From: Nocardiopsis_C rhodophaea
GTDB lineage: Bacteria > Actinomycetota > Actinomycetes > Streptosporangiales > Streptosporangiaceae
NCBI RefSeq assembly: GCF_039530945.1
Contig: NZ_BAAAPC010000005.1
Span: 186,001 to 250,000 of the forward strand
DNA length: 64,000 bases
Direction of reading: 5' to 3'
Below the pieces are notes generated by a model. It saw only the letters and a program-made list of their open reading frames with translations. It had not been told where the DNA came from and searched no databases. Below, piece after piece: positions 37,526 through 46,449 of this stretch. A program made the position numbers and the translations under genes. Each line of letters begins with the position of its first letter. Within the stretch, counting starts at the first letter, position 1.

Positions 37526-38071
37526 GTTCCCTGCTCCTTGCTGGTCTGAGTGAACAAGGCAGGGCCGACGCCGTTGCCGGCGATGGCGTCGAACCTGACG
37601 TCGGGGACCGTCCTTGTGGGGCGGTCTCTGACGTGTGCCTACCGTGCATTCGGTAGGCGATTGGGACTATAAATCGGTACACGCTTCAACAACAGGGAGG
37701 AAATGGAAACAAAAATGACGTTTGTCAACCTATGATGGTTTCATCCGACCTGTCCGCAAGATCCACGGATGGGGGCATGTGCGACGAGCTGGAGTCATGC
37801 GAACGCATGGGGTAAAAAATCTAGGTTTGTTGCGATTTCAACCCTGGTTGTGTGGCCGGATGCGGCCACGTCTGCGGGAGCTGGCCGGCGAAACTGATCA
37901 AAAGTTGCCCTGGAGGAGCATGGGGAATCCCGGGCGCCACATCGTTGTTCGTACGGATGTACGGGACCCTTGGGGGTAACGTGCACACAACGGGCATCAC
38001 GATCAAGGTTGAGCCGGGGCTCGTTGGGCCAAGATAAGGGCGAGAGTCCCGCGACCGAGGAGGTTGATCCG
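37526..38071. other. AT-richer divergent intergenic region between the protease and pup
   Basis: 546 bases with no supported gene and lower GC than anything nearby, especially 37640-37740 and 37805-37850 (GGGTAAAAAATCTAGG). On the minus strand TATAGT at 37671-37666 is a plausible -10 for the protease, giving a leader of about 130 bases. The pup promoter must also lie here; boxes are not clear. A ten-codon frame (METKMTFVNL) at 37704 is too weakly supported to call. Confidence 0.5.
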
Positions 38072-38275
38072 ATGGCGACGAAGGACACCGGCGGGCAGCG
38101 GCACGCAAACCGCCGCGACGAGGACGTCGAGGAAGTCGAGGCGAATACCGACGTCCAGGAGCGCAACGAGAAGCTGGACGAGGAAGTCGACGACATCCTC
38201 GACGAGATCGACGAGGTCCTGGAGTCCAACAGCGAGGACTTCGTGCGCCAGTTCGTGCAGAAGGGCGGAGAGTAG
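38072..38275 (+). CDS. pup: Prokaryotic ubiquitin-like protein Pup, ending in Gly-Gly-Glu
   Basis: A 67-aa, very acidic and mostly disordered tag that PafA attaches to substrate lysines through its C-terminal Glu side chain. Residues 30-52 (ERNEKLDEEVDDILDEIDEV) form the coiled-coil region bound by ARC. The end is FVQKGGE followed by the stop. Many actinobacterial Pups end in Gln and need Dop deamidation; this one does not. ATG 38072 has GAGGAGG eight bases upstream. It is followed by prcB after 269 bases, more than in the compact mycobacterial operon. Confidence 0.97.
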   Translation: MATKDTGGQRHANRRDEDVEEVEANTDVQERNEKLDEEVDDILDEIDEVLESNSEDFVRQFVQKGGE

Positions 38276-38544
38276 GCCGCCGGTCGGCGTCCGTCGCAGC
38301 GCGCGATCGCGGGCCGGGTAGGAATCGGGGAGGGCCGCGCCGAGTCCTTCACCCATCGCGGGCACAGGGCGGCTGCCGCGTGGGCATCGGCGCGCACCGA
38401 CCCGACGTGGTTCGCTGACAGCGGAAGTCAAGATCGGTGAGTACACCGGTCCCACGGCGTCAGTAGGGTCAACGGTAGATGGAATTACCCCATGCGCCCC
38501 GCCTGCCCCCGGTCGATGGGCGGGACGCGACCGAAGGGAGTCGC

Positions 38545-39390
38545 GTGTCTGAAGCGTTCGAGTTCGGTGGTCGGCTGCCCGCCGCCTTCATGAATCCCGG
38601 AACCTCCTCCTTCGCCGAGTTCCTCGGTCAGGTCGCCCCCGACCTGCTGCCGGGGCGGCGGGAGCTTCCGCAGGGCACCGGTGCGCATCTCACGCCGGAC
38701 GCCACCACGATCGTCGCGCTGACCTTCCCCGGCGGCGTGGTCCTGGCCGGTGACCGCAGGGCCACCTCCGGCAACGTCATCGCCAACCGCGACATGGACA
38801 AGCTCTTCCGCACCGACGAGTTCTCGGCCGTCGCGATCGCCGGGGCTGCGGGTATCGGCATCGAGCTGGCCAAGCTGTTCCAGGTCGAGCTGGAGCACTA
38901 CGAGAAGATGGAGGGCCGCTCCCTCTCGCTCGAAGGTAAGGCCAACAAGCTGGCCACCATGATCCGCGGCAACCTCCCCATGGCCCTTCAGGGCTTCGTG
39001 GTGGTGCCGCTGCTCGTCGGGTACGACCTGGCACGCGAGGCGGGACGGATCTTCAGCTACGACCCTGTGGGCGGGCGCTACGAAGAACACCGCTACCACT
39101 CCGTCGGGTCGGGGTCGGTCTACGCCAAGGGCGCCTTGAAGAAGCTCTACAGCGAGGACTTCAGCCAGCAGGACGCGGTGTTCGCGGCGGTCCAGTCGCT
39201 GTACGACGCCGCCGACGACGACTCCGCCACCGGCGGGCCGGACGTGCACCGCAAGATCTACCCGCTGGTCGACGTGATCACCGAGGACGGCCACCAGCGG
39301 CTCCCGGCCGACGAGGTCGAGCGGGTGGCCACACAGGTCGTCGAGGGACGCGCGCAGCGCCCCGACGGACCGACCGCGCCACTGCGGTGA
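38545..39390 (+). CDS. prcB: 20S proteasome beta subunit
   Basis: The catalytic subunit of the actinobacterial 20S proteasome. From GTG 38545 (preceded by GAAGGGAG) the protein is 281 aa; ATG 38479 is an in-frame alternative. A propeptide of about 53 residues is expected to be removed before TTIVALTFPGG, exposing Thr1 as nucleophile. Asp and Lys of the active site are in VLAGDRRATSGN and DMDKLFRTD. YHSVGSGSVYAKG is another family block. It is followed by prcA after 79 bases, and the two form one operon with pup. Confidence 0.96.
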   Translation: MSEAFEFGGRLPAAFMNPGTSSFAEFLGQVAPDLLPGRRELPQGTGAHLTPDATTIVALTFPGGVVLAGDRRATSGNVIANRDMDKLFRTDEFSAVAIAGAAGIGIELAKLFQVELEHYEKMEGRSLSLEGKANKLATMIRGNLPMALQGFVVVPLLVGYDLAREAGRIFSYDPVGGRYEEHRYHSVGSGSVYAKGALKKLYSEDFSQQDAVFAAVQSLYDAADDDSATGGPDVHRKIYPLVDVITEDGHQRLPADEVERVATQVVEGRAQRPDGPTAPLR

Positions 39391-39469
39391 TTGCGACCGA
39401 ACTCTTGCACACCCGCGGTGCCGCACCGACGCCCCGAACCCGACGACCTGAGCAAAGGAACGATCTGCG

Positions 39470-40228
39470 GTGACGATGCCGTTCTACGTCTCGCCCGAAC
39501 AGAGCATGAAGGACAAGGCGGACTACGCGCGCAAGGGAATCGCGCGCGGCCGCAGCGCCGTCGTACTCCAATACGACGGCGGCATTCTGTTCGTCGCGGA
39601 CAACATGTCCCGGACCTTGCACAAGATCAGTGAGCTCTACGACCGCATCGCCTTCGCCGCTGTCGGCCGGTACAACGAGTTCGAGAACCTGCGGCTGATG
39701 GGTGTGCGCTTCGCCGACGTGCGCGGCTACGCCTACGACCGCAGCGACGTCAACGGCCGCCAGCTGGCCAACACCTACGCCCAGGTCCTCGGGTCGGTGT
39801 TCAGCGAGAGCAACAAGCCGGCCGAGGTGGAGATCGTGGTCGCCGAGGTGGGCGACGATTCCGACGGCGACCAGATCTACCGCATCACCTTCGACGGCTC
39901 GGTCGTCGACGAGCGCGGATTCTTGGCCATGGGCGGCTCGGCCGAGCGGGTCAGCAGCGCCCTCAAGGAGCGGTTCGACAAGGACGCGCCGCTGGGCACG
40001 GCCCTGGTCTCGGCGATGCACGCGCTCAAGCACGAGAACGGCGAGCAGCGCGAGTTGGAGGCGAGCAGCCTGGAAGTGGCCGTCCTGGAGCGGGACCGCG
40101 AGCACCGCAAGTTCCGCCGGATCCAGGGCGACCGGCTCACCCGGCTGATCGACGAGGGCCACGCCGCGCAGGAAGCCGAGCAGGGCTCCGCGTCCGGCTC
40201 CGACGCGGCCGGGGGCGGCGCCTCCTGA
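39470..40228 (+). CDS. prcA: 20S proteasome alpha subunit
   Basis: A 252-aa structural subunit forming the outer gated rings that bind ARC. MPFYVSPEQSMKDKADYARKG is the gating N terminus and H0 helix, and ARGRSAVVLQYDGGILFVADN starts the Ntn-hydrolase fold without a catalytic Thr. The C-terminal 25 residues are a Ser/Gly/Ala-rich tail. GTG 39470 is the start; ATG 39476 is two codons later. A strong hairpin ends the unit just after the stop, so pafA is transcribed separately. Confidence 0.96.
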   Translation: MTMPFYVSPEQSMKDKADYARKGIARGRSAVVLQYDGGILFVADNMSRTLHKISELYDRIAFAAVGRYNEFENLRLMGVRFADVRGYAYDRSDVNGRQLANTYAQVLGSVFSESNKPAEVEIVVAEVGDDSDGDQIYRITFDGSVVDERGFLAMGGSAERVSSALKERFDKDAPLGTALVSAMHALKHENGEQRELEASSLEVAVLERDREHRKFRRIQGDRLTRLIDEGHAAQEAEQGSASGSDAAGGGAS

Positions 40229-40240
40229 CACAGACGTGAG

Positions 40241-40286
40241 GGGCCTCGGTTCCGCGGGGGCGGCGAACCCCGCGGAACCGAGGCCC
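40241..40286 (+). terminator. 19-bp perfect hairpin after prcA
   Basis: Arms 40241-40259 and 40268-40286 pair perfectly around an 8-base loop, starting 12 bases after the prcA stop. No T run. Confidence 0.75.
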
Positions 40287-40341
40287 GGCGGAGTTTCCTC
40301 GGTGGTTCGTTCGTTTCCGTGGTCGCTCCGGAGCCGATAAA

Positions 40342-40347
40342 TAGGGT
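40342..40347 (+). promoter_or_regulatory. Candidate -10 box TAGGGT for pafA
   Basis: TAGGGT lies in a small AT-rich patch (GATAAATAGGGT) between the prcA terminator and pafA. It would give a leader of about 65 bases. No clear -35. Confidence 0.35.
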
Positions 40348-40416
40348 GGAGTCGTTGCGATGCCGCGGCGTTCGCCGACCGCTGTGGCCATGGGACGGGA
40401 AACGGGTGAGAACCGC

Positions 40417-41775
40417 ATGGAACGTCGGATCTTTGGCCTGGAGAACGAGTACGGCGTCACCTGCACCTTCCGCGGGCAGCGGCGGCTATCACCGGACGAG
40501 GTCGCGCGCTACCTCTTCCGCCGGGTGGTCTCCTGGGGACGCAGCAGCAACGTTTTCCTCCGCAACGGCGCGCGCCTCTACCTGGACGTGGGCAGCCACC
40601 CGGAGTACGCGACCCCCGAGTGCGACAACCTCGCCGACCTGGTGGCGCACGACAAGGCCGGCGAGCGGATTCTGGAGGGCCTGCAGGTCGACGCCGAGCA
40701 ACGGCTGCACGAAGAAGGCATCGCGGGCGAGATCTACCTTTTCAAGAACAACACCGACTCCGCGGGCAACTCCTACGGCTGCCACGAGAACTACCTGGTC
40801 GGGCGGCACGGCGAGTTCGGACGCCTGGCCGATGTCCTCATCCCCTTCCTGGTGACCCGCCAGATCATCTGCGGTGCGGGCAAGGTGCTGCAGACACCGC
40901 GGGGCGCGCTGTACTGCGTGAGCCAGCGTGCCGAGCACATCTGGGAGGGGGTCTCCTCGGCGACGACACGCTCGCGGCCCATCATCAACACGCGGGACGA
41001 ACCGCACGCCGACGCCGAGCGCTTCCGGCGGCTGCACGTCATCGTCGGCGACTCCAACATGAGCGAGGTCACGACGCTCCTCAAGCTCGCCTCCACCGAC
41101 CTCGTGCTGCGGATGATCGAGACCGGCGTGGTCATGCGCGACTACACACTAGAGAACCCCATCCGGGCGATCCGCGAGGTCAGCCACGACATGACCGGGC
41201 GGCGCAAGGTGCGCCTGGCTAACGGCCGCGAGGCCAGCGCGCTGGAGATCCAGCGCGAGTACCTGGAGAAGGTGCAGGTCTACGTCGACCGCAACGGCAC
41301 CGACGCCACGGGCAAGCGGGTGCTGGAGCTGTGGCAGCGCACCCTGGAGGCGGTGGAGACACAGAACCTCGACCTGGTCGCGAACGAGATCGACTGGGTC
41401 GCCAAGTACAAGCTCCTGGAGCGCTACCGCGCCAAGCACGGCCTGTCGCTGTCGTCGCCGCGCGTCGCCCAGCTCGACCTGACCTACCACGACATCCACC
41501 GCGACCGCGGCCTTTTCTACCTCCTGCAGCGCAAGGGCGAGATGGACCGCGTGATCGGCGACCTGAAGATTTTCGCCGCCAAGTCGATCCCGCCGCAGAC
41601 CACCCGGGCTCGCCTGCGCGGCGAGTTCATCCGCCGGGCGCAGGAGAAGCGGCGCGACTTCACCGTCGACTGGGTGCACCTCAAGCTCAACGACCAGGCG
41701 CAGCGCACCGTGCTCTGCAAGGATCCGTTCAAGGCCGTGGACGAGAGGGTGGAGAAGCTCATCGCCGGCATGTGA
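40417..41775 (+). CDS. pafA: Pup-protein ligase
   Basis: A 452-aa ligase that uses ATP to phosphorylate the Pup C-terminal Glu and join it to a substrate lysine. MERRIFGLENEYGVTCTF carries the conserved active-site Glu. NGARLYLDVGSHPEYATPE, YLFKNNTDSAGNSYGCHENYL and RPIINTRDEPHAD parallel Dop, but the Dop loop is absent, which distinguishes the two paralogues. ATG 40417 has GGTGAG upstream; the frame extends up to 40360 without support. It follows the prcA terminator and should have its own promoter. Confidence 0.97.
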   Translation: MERRIFGLENEYGVTCTFRGQRRLSPDEVARYLFRRVVSWGRSSNVFLRNGARLYLDVGSHPEYATPECDNLADLVAHDKAGERILEGLQVDAEQRLHEEGIAGEIYLFKNNTDSAGNSYGCHENYLVGRHGEFGRLADVLIPFLVTRQIICGAGKVLQTPRGALYCVSQRAEHIWEGVSSATTRSRPIINTRDEPHADAERFRRLHVIVGDSNMSEVTTLLKLASTDLVLRMIETGVVMRDYTLENPIRAIREVSHDMTGRRKVRLANGREASALEIQREYLEKVQVYVDRNGTDATGKRVLELWQRTLEAVETQNLDLVANEIDWVAKYKLLERYRAKHGLSLSSPRVAQLDLTYHDIHRDRGLFYLLQRKGEMDRVIGDLKIFAAKSIPPQTTRARLRGEFIRRAQEKRRDFTVDWVHLKLNDQAQRTVLCKDPFKAVDERVEKLIAGM

Positions 41776-41881
41776 TCGGAGGGGCCCAGGGCCCTCTTAC
41801 CCGGTTCTCACCCGGAGACGGCACTATTGGCCTTTCGATAGTGTATCGGGGACCCGAGCCGGATTATTGAGGTAGTGACCT

Positions 41882-42988
41882 ATGCGACGACGTGCCGCCG
41901 CCCTCGCGGTGCCGTTCTCAGCCGTTCTGCTGGCGATGTCCAGCTGCGCGTCGATTCCCGAGGACTGGAAGACCCCCGCTTTCCTCCGGTCGGACTCCGA
42001 CCAGATGGACACCCGGCTGCCCTCGGTGACCGGCAAGGTCGGCGAAGCACCCAAGGTCGACTTCGAGGGGAAGGCGCCCCCCGGAGAGCAGATCTCCGGT
42101 GTGGCCAAGAAAGGCAGTGGGGAAGGCGCCCTAATCCGCAACGACGACCTGCTCCAGGTGCAGATGGTCGATTACCAGTGGACCGGCAAGGGCAAGGGCG
42201 AGCAGAAGCAGTCCTCTTATGAGAGGGGCGCGCCGGTGCTCCTCAACCTGGAGGAGATGAGCGATGACCTGCGCAAGAACCTGGTGAACCAGCCTGTCGG
42301 CAGCCGCGTCGTGTTCGTCTTCCCGGGCCAGGACCCCGAGGAGGCCAAGGCGATGGGGCAGCCCAGCCCCGAGCCCGGTGACCAGGTGTCGATCGTCGAC
42401 GTCGAGAAGCGCTACGGCAAGGGCGACATCGTCGACGGAGAGCAGACCACGGACGGCGGCGACGGCCTCCCGACCGTCCCGGACGCCGGGCACGGCAAGC
42501 CGGAGATCACCATCCCCGAGGACACCGACCCGCCCAAGAAGCTGAAAACGGTCGACCTCATCGAGGGCGACGGCCCCGAGGTCACCGACGAGCAGCAGGT
42601 CGTCGTCCAGTACACCGGCGCCCAGTGGAGCGACGGCAAGATCTTCGACTCCACCTGGGACAAGGGCGGCAAGCCGTTCACGTTCGCGGTCGGCCAGGGC
42701 CAGGTCATCAAGGGCTGGGACCAGGGCCTGAAGGGCAAGAAGGTCGGCAGTCGGGTGATGCTGGTGATCCCGCCGGACCTCGCCTATGGCAAGGACGCCC
42801 CGAACGGCGCCCCCAAGGGCACACTGGTCTTCGTCGTGGACATCCTCGGCGCCGTCGACAGCACCCCGCCGCCGCAGGCCGATGCGGGGGACGGCGACAA
42901 GAAGGATGACAAGGACGCGAAGAAGGACGACGAGAAGGACAGCAAAAACAAGGACGACGAGGGCAAGAAGGACGACGGCGACAAATAG
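41882..42988 (+). CDS. FKBP-type peptidyl-prolyl isomerase, predicted lipoprotein
   Basis: A 368-aa exported protein. The first 22 residues are a lipoprotein signal ending in LLAMSSC. Residues 45-185 are an extra domain resembling the first half of tandem FKBP lipoproteins, degenerate. Residues 220-327 are the FKBP domain, with VVVQYTGAQWSDGKIFDSTWD, VIKGWDQGLKGKKVGSRVML and PPDLAYG. It should catalyse proline isomerisation in proteins outside the membrane. The last 35 residues are an extreme Lys/Asp tail. Position after pafA matches many actinobacteria. Confidence 0.92.
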   Translation: MRRRAAALAVPFSAVLLAMSSCASIPEDWKTPAFLRSDSDQMDTRLPSVTGKVGEAPKVDFEGKAPPGEQISGVAKKGSGEGALIRNDDLLQVQMVDYQWTGKGKGEQKQSSYERGAPVLLNLEEMSDDLRKNLVNQPVGSRVVFVFPGQDPEEAKAMGQPSPEPGDQVSIVDVEKRYGKGDIVDGEQTTDGGDGLPTVPDAGHGKPEITIPEDTDPPKKLKTVDLIEGDGPEVTDEQQVVVQYTGAQWSDGKIFDSTWDKGGKPFTFAVGQGQVIKGWDQGLKGKKVGSRVMLVIPPDLAYGKDAPNGAPKGTLVFVVDILGAVDSTPPPQADAGDGDKKDDKDAKKDDEKDSKNKDDEGKKDDGDK

Positions 42989-43020
42989 GTCGCTCTCGCC
43001 TGGTCCTGAGGTCGTCTGAC

Positions 43021-43050
43021 GGCTCCCCGCGGGTCTGCCCGCGGGGAGCC
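43021..43050. terminator. Bidirectional hairpin between the FKBP and DUF3866 genes
   Basis: Perfect 13-bp arms (43021-43033, 43038-43050) around TCTG, 32 bases after the FKBP stop and 10 bases from the convergent DUF3866 stop. Confidence 0.75.
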
Positions 43051-43060
43051 ACGGGCGGGA

Positions 43061-44230
43061 TCAGGACGGTGCGATGAGGCTCGCCGCGTGGCGTCCTGCG
43101 GCGGCCGCCGCCAGGAAGTAGGCGGCGTCGCCGTCCAGGGAGCGGCCCATGGTGGAGAGGTGCACGGGGAGATCCTTCAACGTCTGACGCAGGCCGTCGA
43201 CGGGGACTTCCACCACGAGGTGGCGCTCGGCGAGCGGGGCGGCCTGGGAGCGGACGCGGGTGCCGAAGGCGCCGGGGAGCTGGGGGACGACGACATCGGC
43301 CGGGGCCAGGGCGACCCTGCCGTAGGCGGTGAGGCTGTGGTGGGACACCCCCCGGTGGCGCTCGCGGGGATCGGCCTCGCTGACGCGGAGGGCGGCCACG
43401 GCGTGGCCGCCCAGGGCGGCCGCCGCGTTGACCGCCTCGCCGGCCGCGACACCAGAGAAACCCCACGGGGTTCCGGTGCCGAGGTTGCCCGGGCCCTGGG
43501 TCACGATCGCGACGTCGGCGCCGAGGATGTGCCGCGCAGCGAGCAGCCCCGTGTGCACCGTCACCGTCTCCAAATCCCCGCCGAACGCTTGGCCCACCGT
43601 GACCGTGGCCGCGAGCAAGCCGGCCTCGCGTAGACCGGCGACAGAGCGGGAGAAGGCGGCGGGCAGGGCGCCGCCGTCGAGCATCACGTAGACCACGCGG
43701 GCCTCGGGCCCAGAATCGTGGACTCCCGCCAGGATCGCGGGCAGGGCCGAGTGCAGGTCGGCGGTGACCACCGGCATGCCGTCGACGCCGTCGGCGTCGC
43801 GCAGCAGGGCGTGGTGCGGGGAGTCCTGCTCGTCGGCGCCGAGCACCGTCGTCTGCAGCGGTGTGTAGCGCGCCTTGACCAGATGCCCGGGTGCCGGGTC
43901 CGGGTCGGGCGGGAGGCGGTCGGGGAGCGCGACGACCATGGCGTAGCCGCCCGTGCCCAGCCCCATATCCAGCGCCGTGGTGTTGAGCAGCACCCGGTCG
44001 CCCTTCTCCGGTCGGCCGACGAGGTCGGTGTAGGCGAGTGCGCGGCAGGTGCGGTCGCCGTTCTCCTCGCTGCCCTGTGCCCGTTGCCCCGTTCCGACGG
44101 CGCTGTCCGCTCTGGGGTCGTCGCTGGTGGGGCCGCCCTCGGTGACGCGGACATCGAGTTCGGCCGCCCCGGGCCAGGTGCGTCGGATTGCGGTGACTTC
44201 TCCTGAGCGCCATCTGATCACCCTTGGCAC
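43061..44230 (-). CDS. DUF3866 family protein
   Basis: A 389-aa protein starting at GTG 44230 (PRVIRWRSGEV). Seen blocks are VLLNTTALDMGLGTGGYAMV, VVYVMLDGGALPAAFSRSVAGL and AIVTQGPGNLGTGTPWGFSGV. This is the DUF3866 family, conserved beside pafBC in actinobacteria. The Gly-rich GTGGY and GPGNLGTGT loops suggest binding of phosphate or a nucleotide, but no activity is established. There is no signal peptide or membrane span. It is divergent from pafBC with 76 bases between starts, so the two may share regulation. Confidence 0.85.
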   Translation of the reverse strand: MPRVIRWRSGEVTAIRRTWPGAAELDVRVTEGGPTSDDPRADSAVGTGQRAQGSEENGDRTCRALAYTDLVGRPEKGDRVLLNTTALDMGLGTGGYAMVVALPDRLPPDPDPAPGHLVKARYTPLQTTVLGADEQDSPHHALLRDADGVDGMPVVTADLHSALPAILAGVHDSGPEARVVYVMLDGGALPAAFSRSVAGLREAGLLAATVTVGQAFGGDLETVTVHTGLLAARHILGADVAIVTQGPGNLGTGTPWGFSGVAAGEAVNAAAALGGHAVAALRVSEADPRERHRGVSHHSLTAYGRVALAPADVVVPQLPGAFGTRVRSQAAPLAERHLVVEVPVDGLRQTLKDLPVHLSTMGRSLDGDAAYFLAAAAAGRHAASLIAPS

Positions 44231-44306
44231 GGTACCGTCATGGCCCAGAGGCGTAGGGGGAGAACGCGCGAGAATCGCCTGTGGGCGCGGGAGAAAGGAA
44301 GCGGCG

Positions 44307-46313
44307 ATGTCGCGGAAGAAGACCGAACGGCAGCTCAATCTCGTGATCTGCCTGCTCGCCACGCGACGGTTCCTCACCGCGCGCGAGATCCGCGCGACGG
44401 TGGCCGGATACTCCGAGGCCGAGAGTGACGCCGCGTTCAAGCGGATGTTCGAGCGCGACAAGAAGGAACTGCGCGAGAGCGGCATCCCCATCGAGACGGG
44501 CGGCGGCGATATCTGGAACGACGAGGAGGGCTACCGGATCTCCCGGGCCGACTACGAGCTGCCGGAGATCGAACTGCTGCCCGACGAGGCGGCCGTCCTC
44601 GGCCTGGCGGCGCGGGCGTGGCGGCACGCGGCGCTGGGCGACGCCGCGGCCAACGCGGTGATGAAGCTGCGCGCGGCCGGGGTACCGGTGGACTCGGACG
44701 CCGCCCCCGGGATCACCCCGGTCCTCGGCACGGACGAACCGGCGTTCCTGCCGATGTGGCAGGCGGTGCGGGACGGCCGCGCGGTGGCCTTCGACTACCG
44801 CAAACCGGGCCAGCAGACCTCCGCCCGGCGGGAACTGGAACCCTGGGGCGTGGTCAACGTCAAGGGCCACTGGTATGTGGCCGGCTACGACCGCCAGCGC
44901 CAGGCGCGGCGCGTGTTCCGGCTGGGCCGCGTCACCGGCCCGGTGGTGCCGCTCGCGGGCGGCAGGACGGTGCGGGTGCCGGAGAACGTGGACGTGCGGT
45001 CGGTGGTCAGCGGCCAACCGCACGAGCCGGAGCGCGTGGCGCGGCTGCGGGTCCACGCCGACTCCGCCCACGAGCTGCGCCGCGGCGCCCTGCGCGTCAT
45101 CCCCGGCACCGCCGAACAGGGCCAGCACAGGTGGGATGTGGTGGATTACCCCTACACCGACCTGGACCAGCTGGTGGGCACCGTGGCGCGGTTCGGCGAC
45201 CGGGTGCGAATGGAGGCGCCGGAGGAGGCGCGCGCGGCCCTGGTGCGGCACCTGTCGTTCGTGGCGGACCAGGAGCCGCTGGAAGAGGACGCCGAACCGG
45301 TGAACGGCGGCGCCCCGGAGCCCGAATCCCGGCGCTCGGCGTCCACCGCCGAGCAGCTGCGTCGGCTGCTGATGCTGGTGCCCTACGCGCTCAGCCACGA
45401 CGTCCGGGTCCCGGAGGTGGCCGGGCACTTCGGGCTGTCCGAAGCCCAGGTGCTGAAGGACCTGAGCCTGCTGTGGATGTGCGGGCTGCCCGGGTACACG
45501 CCCGGCGACCTGATCGAGGTGGACCTCGAAGCGGCGCGGTCGACCGGCGAGATCATCATCGGCAACGCCGACACCATCGCCCAGCCGCTGCGGCTGACCG
45601 CGGACGAGGCGGCGAGCCTGGTCGTGGGCGTGGAGCTGCTCGGCGAACTGCCGGGGATGGGCGGTAGCGACGCGCTGAAGCGGGCCGGGGAGAAGCTGCG
45701 CGCCGCGGCGGGGGCCGCGGCCGACCGGTTCGTCGACTCCGTGGGTGTGCGGATCGAGCTCACCGACGAGGTCCGCGAACTGCAGCGCCGCTGCGACGAG
45801 GCGCTGCGCGCGGGCCAGCTGGTGCACCTGCGCTACCTGTCCGGCTACGTGGACGAGGTGACCGAGCGCGACGTTGACCCCATGGGGCTCGTGGTGCAGG
45901 ACGGTCACACGTTCCTGGAAGGCTGGTGCCGCCTGCGCCAGGACGTCCGGCTGTTCCGGCTCGACCGCGTACTGGATCTGACGGTGCTGCCCTATCCGGC
46001 CGAGGTGCCGTCGCGGGCGCGCCGCCGCGATCTGAGCGGCGGTGTGTTGCAGCTCTCGGAGGACGACGCGCGGGTGACGCTGGACCTGGACGCGTCGGCG
46101 CGTTGGGTGACCGAAGACTACCTGTGCTCGGAGGTGCGGGAGCTGCCCGATGGGCGGCTGCGGGCGACCCTGCGGACGCCGGCCCCCGCGTGGGCGTGCC
46201 GTCTGGCGCTGCGGCTGGGGCCGCGGGCGCGTGTGGTGGCCCCGCACGACCTCGCCAAGCGCGTCCGCGAGGACGCGCGCCGCGCCCTGTCCGCCTACGA
46301 GGGGGCGGGGTAG
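44307..46313 (+). CDS. pafBC: PafB-PafC fusion, WYL-domain transcriptional activator
   Basis: A 668-aa protein that joins PafB (residues about 1-325) and PafC (about 340-668) in one chain. Each half has a winged helix-turn-helix (RQLNLVICLLATRRFLTAREI; then LRRLLMLVPYALSHDVRVPEV) followed by a WYL domain (KGHWYVAGYDRQRQARRVFRLGR; then GHTFLEGWCRLRQDVRLFRLDR). PafBC activates the LexA-independent DNA-damage response in mycobacteria, apparently through ligand binding by WYL, and is not needed for pupylation itself. Natural fusions are known in Arthrobacter. ATG 44307 has AGGAAG upstream. Confidence 0.93.
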   Translation: MSRKKTERQLNLVICLLATRRFLTAREIRATVAGYSEAESDAAFKRMFERDKKELRESGIPIETGGGDIWNDEEGYRISRADYELPEIELLPDEAAVLGLAARAWRHAALGDAAANAVMKLRAAGVPVDSDAAPGITPVLGTDEPAFLPMWQAVRDGRAVAFDYRKPGQQTSARRELEPWGVVNVKGHWYVAGYDRQRQARRVFRLGRVTGPVVPLAGGRTVRVPENVDVRSVVSGQPHEPERVARLRVHADSAHELRRGALRVIPGTAEQGQHRWDVVDYPYTDLDQLVGTVARFGDRVRMEAPEEARAALVRHLSFVADQEPLEEDAEPVNGGAPEPESRRSASTAEQLRRLLMLVPYALSHDVRVPEVAGHFGLSEAQVLKDLSLLWMCGLPGYTPGDLIEVDLEAARSTGEIIIGNADTIAQPLRLTADEAASLVVGVELLGELPGMGGSDALKRAGEKLRAAAGAAADRFVDSVGVRIELTDEVRELQRRCDEALRAGQLVHLRYLSGYVDEVTERDVDPMGLVVQDGHTFLEGWCRLRQDVRLFRLDRVLDLTVLPYPAEVPSRARRRDLSGGVLQLSEDDARVTLDLDASARWVTEDYLCSEVRELPDGRLRATLRTPAPAWACRLALRLGPRARVVAPHDLAKRVREDARRALSAYEGAG

Positions 46314-46449
46314 CGGATGACGGGCGACCAGCGAGCGGCGACGCCGGGAAACGTGCCGATCACCACACGCGGCGGCGTTCGGATCGTGGCCATGCCCGGT
46401 TCGTCCGGGTGTCGGGTGAATTTCGGATACGACGAAGTAAGGTGAGACG

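Noticed and set aside
37704..37736. Ten-codon frame METKMTFVNL after GGGAGG upstream of pup, as a leader peptide
   Set aside because: The ribosome-binding site is too close to the first ATG and no regulatory codons or attenuator hairpin follow.
41773..41840. Weak hairpins after pafA (GAGGGGCCCAGGGCCCTC and CACTAT/ATAGTG)
   Set aside because: The first is bulged and the second has only six pairs, so neither could be assigned as terminator or operator.
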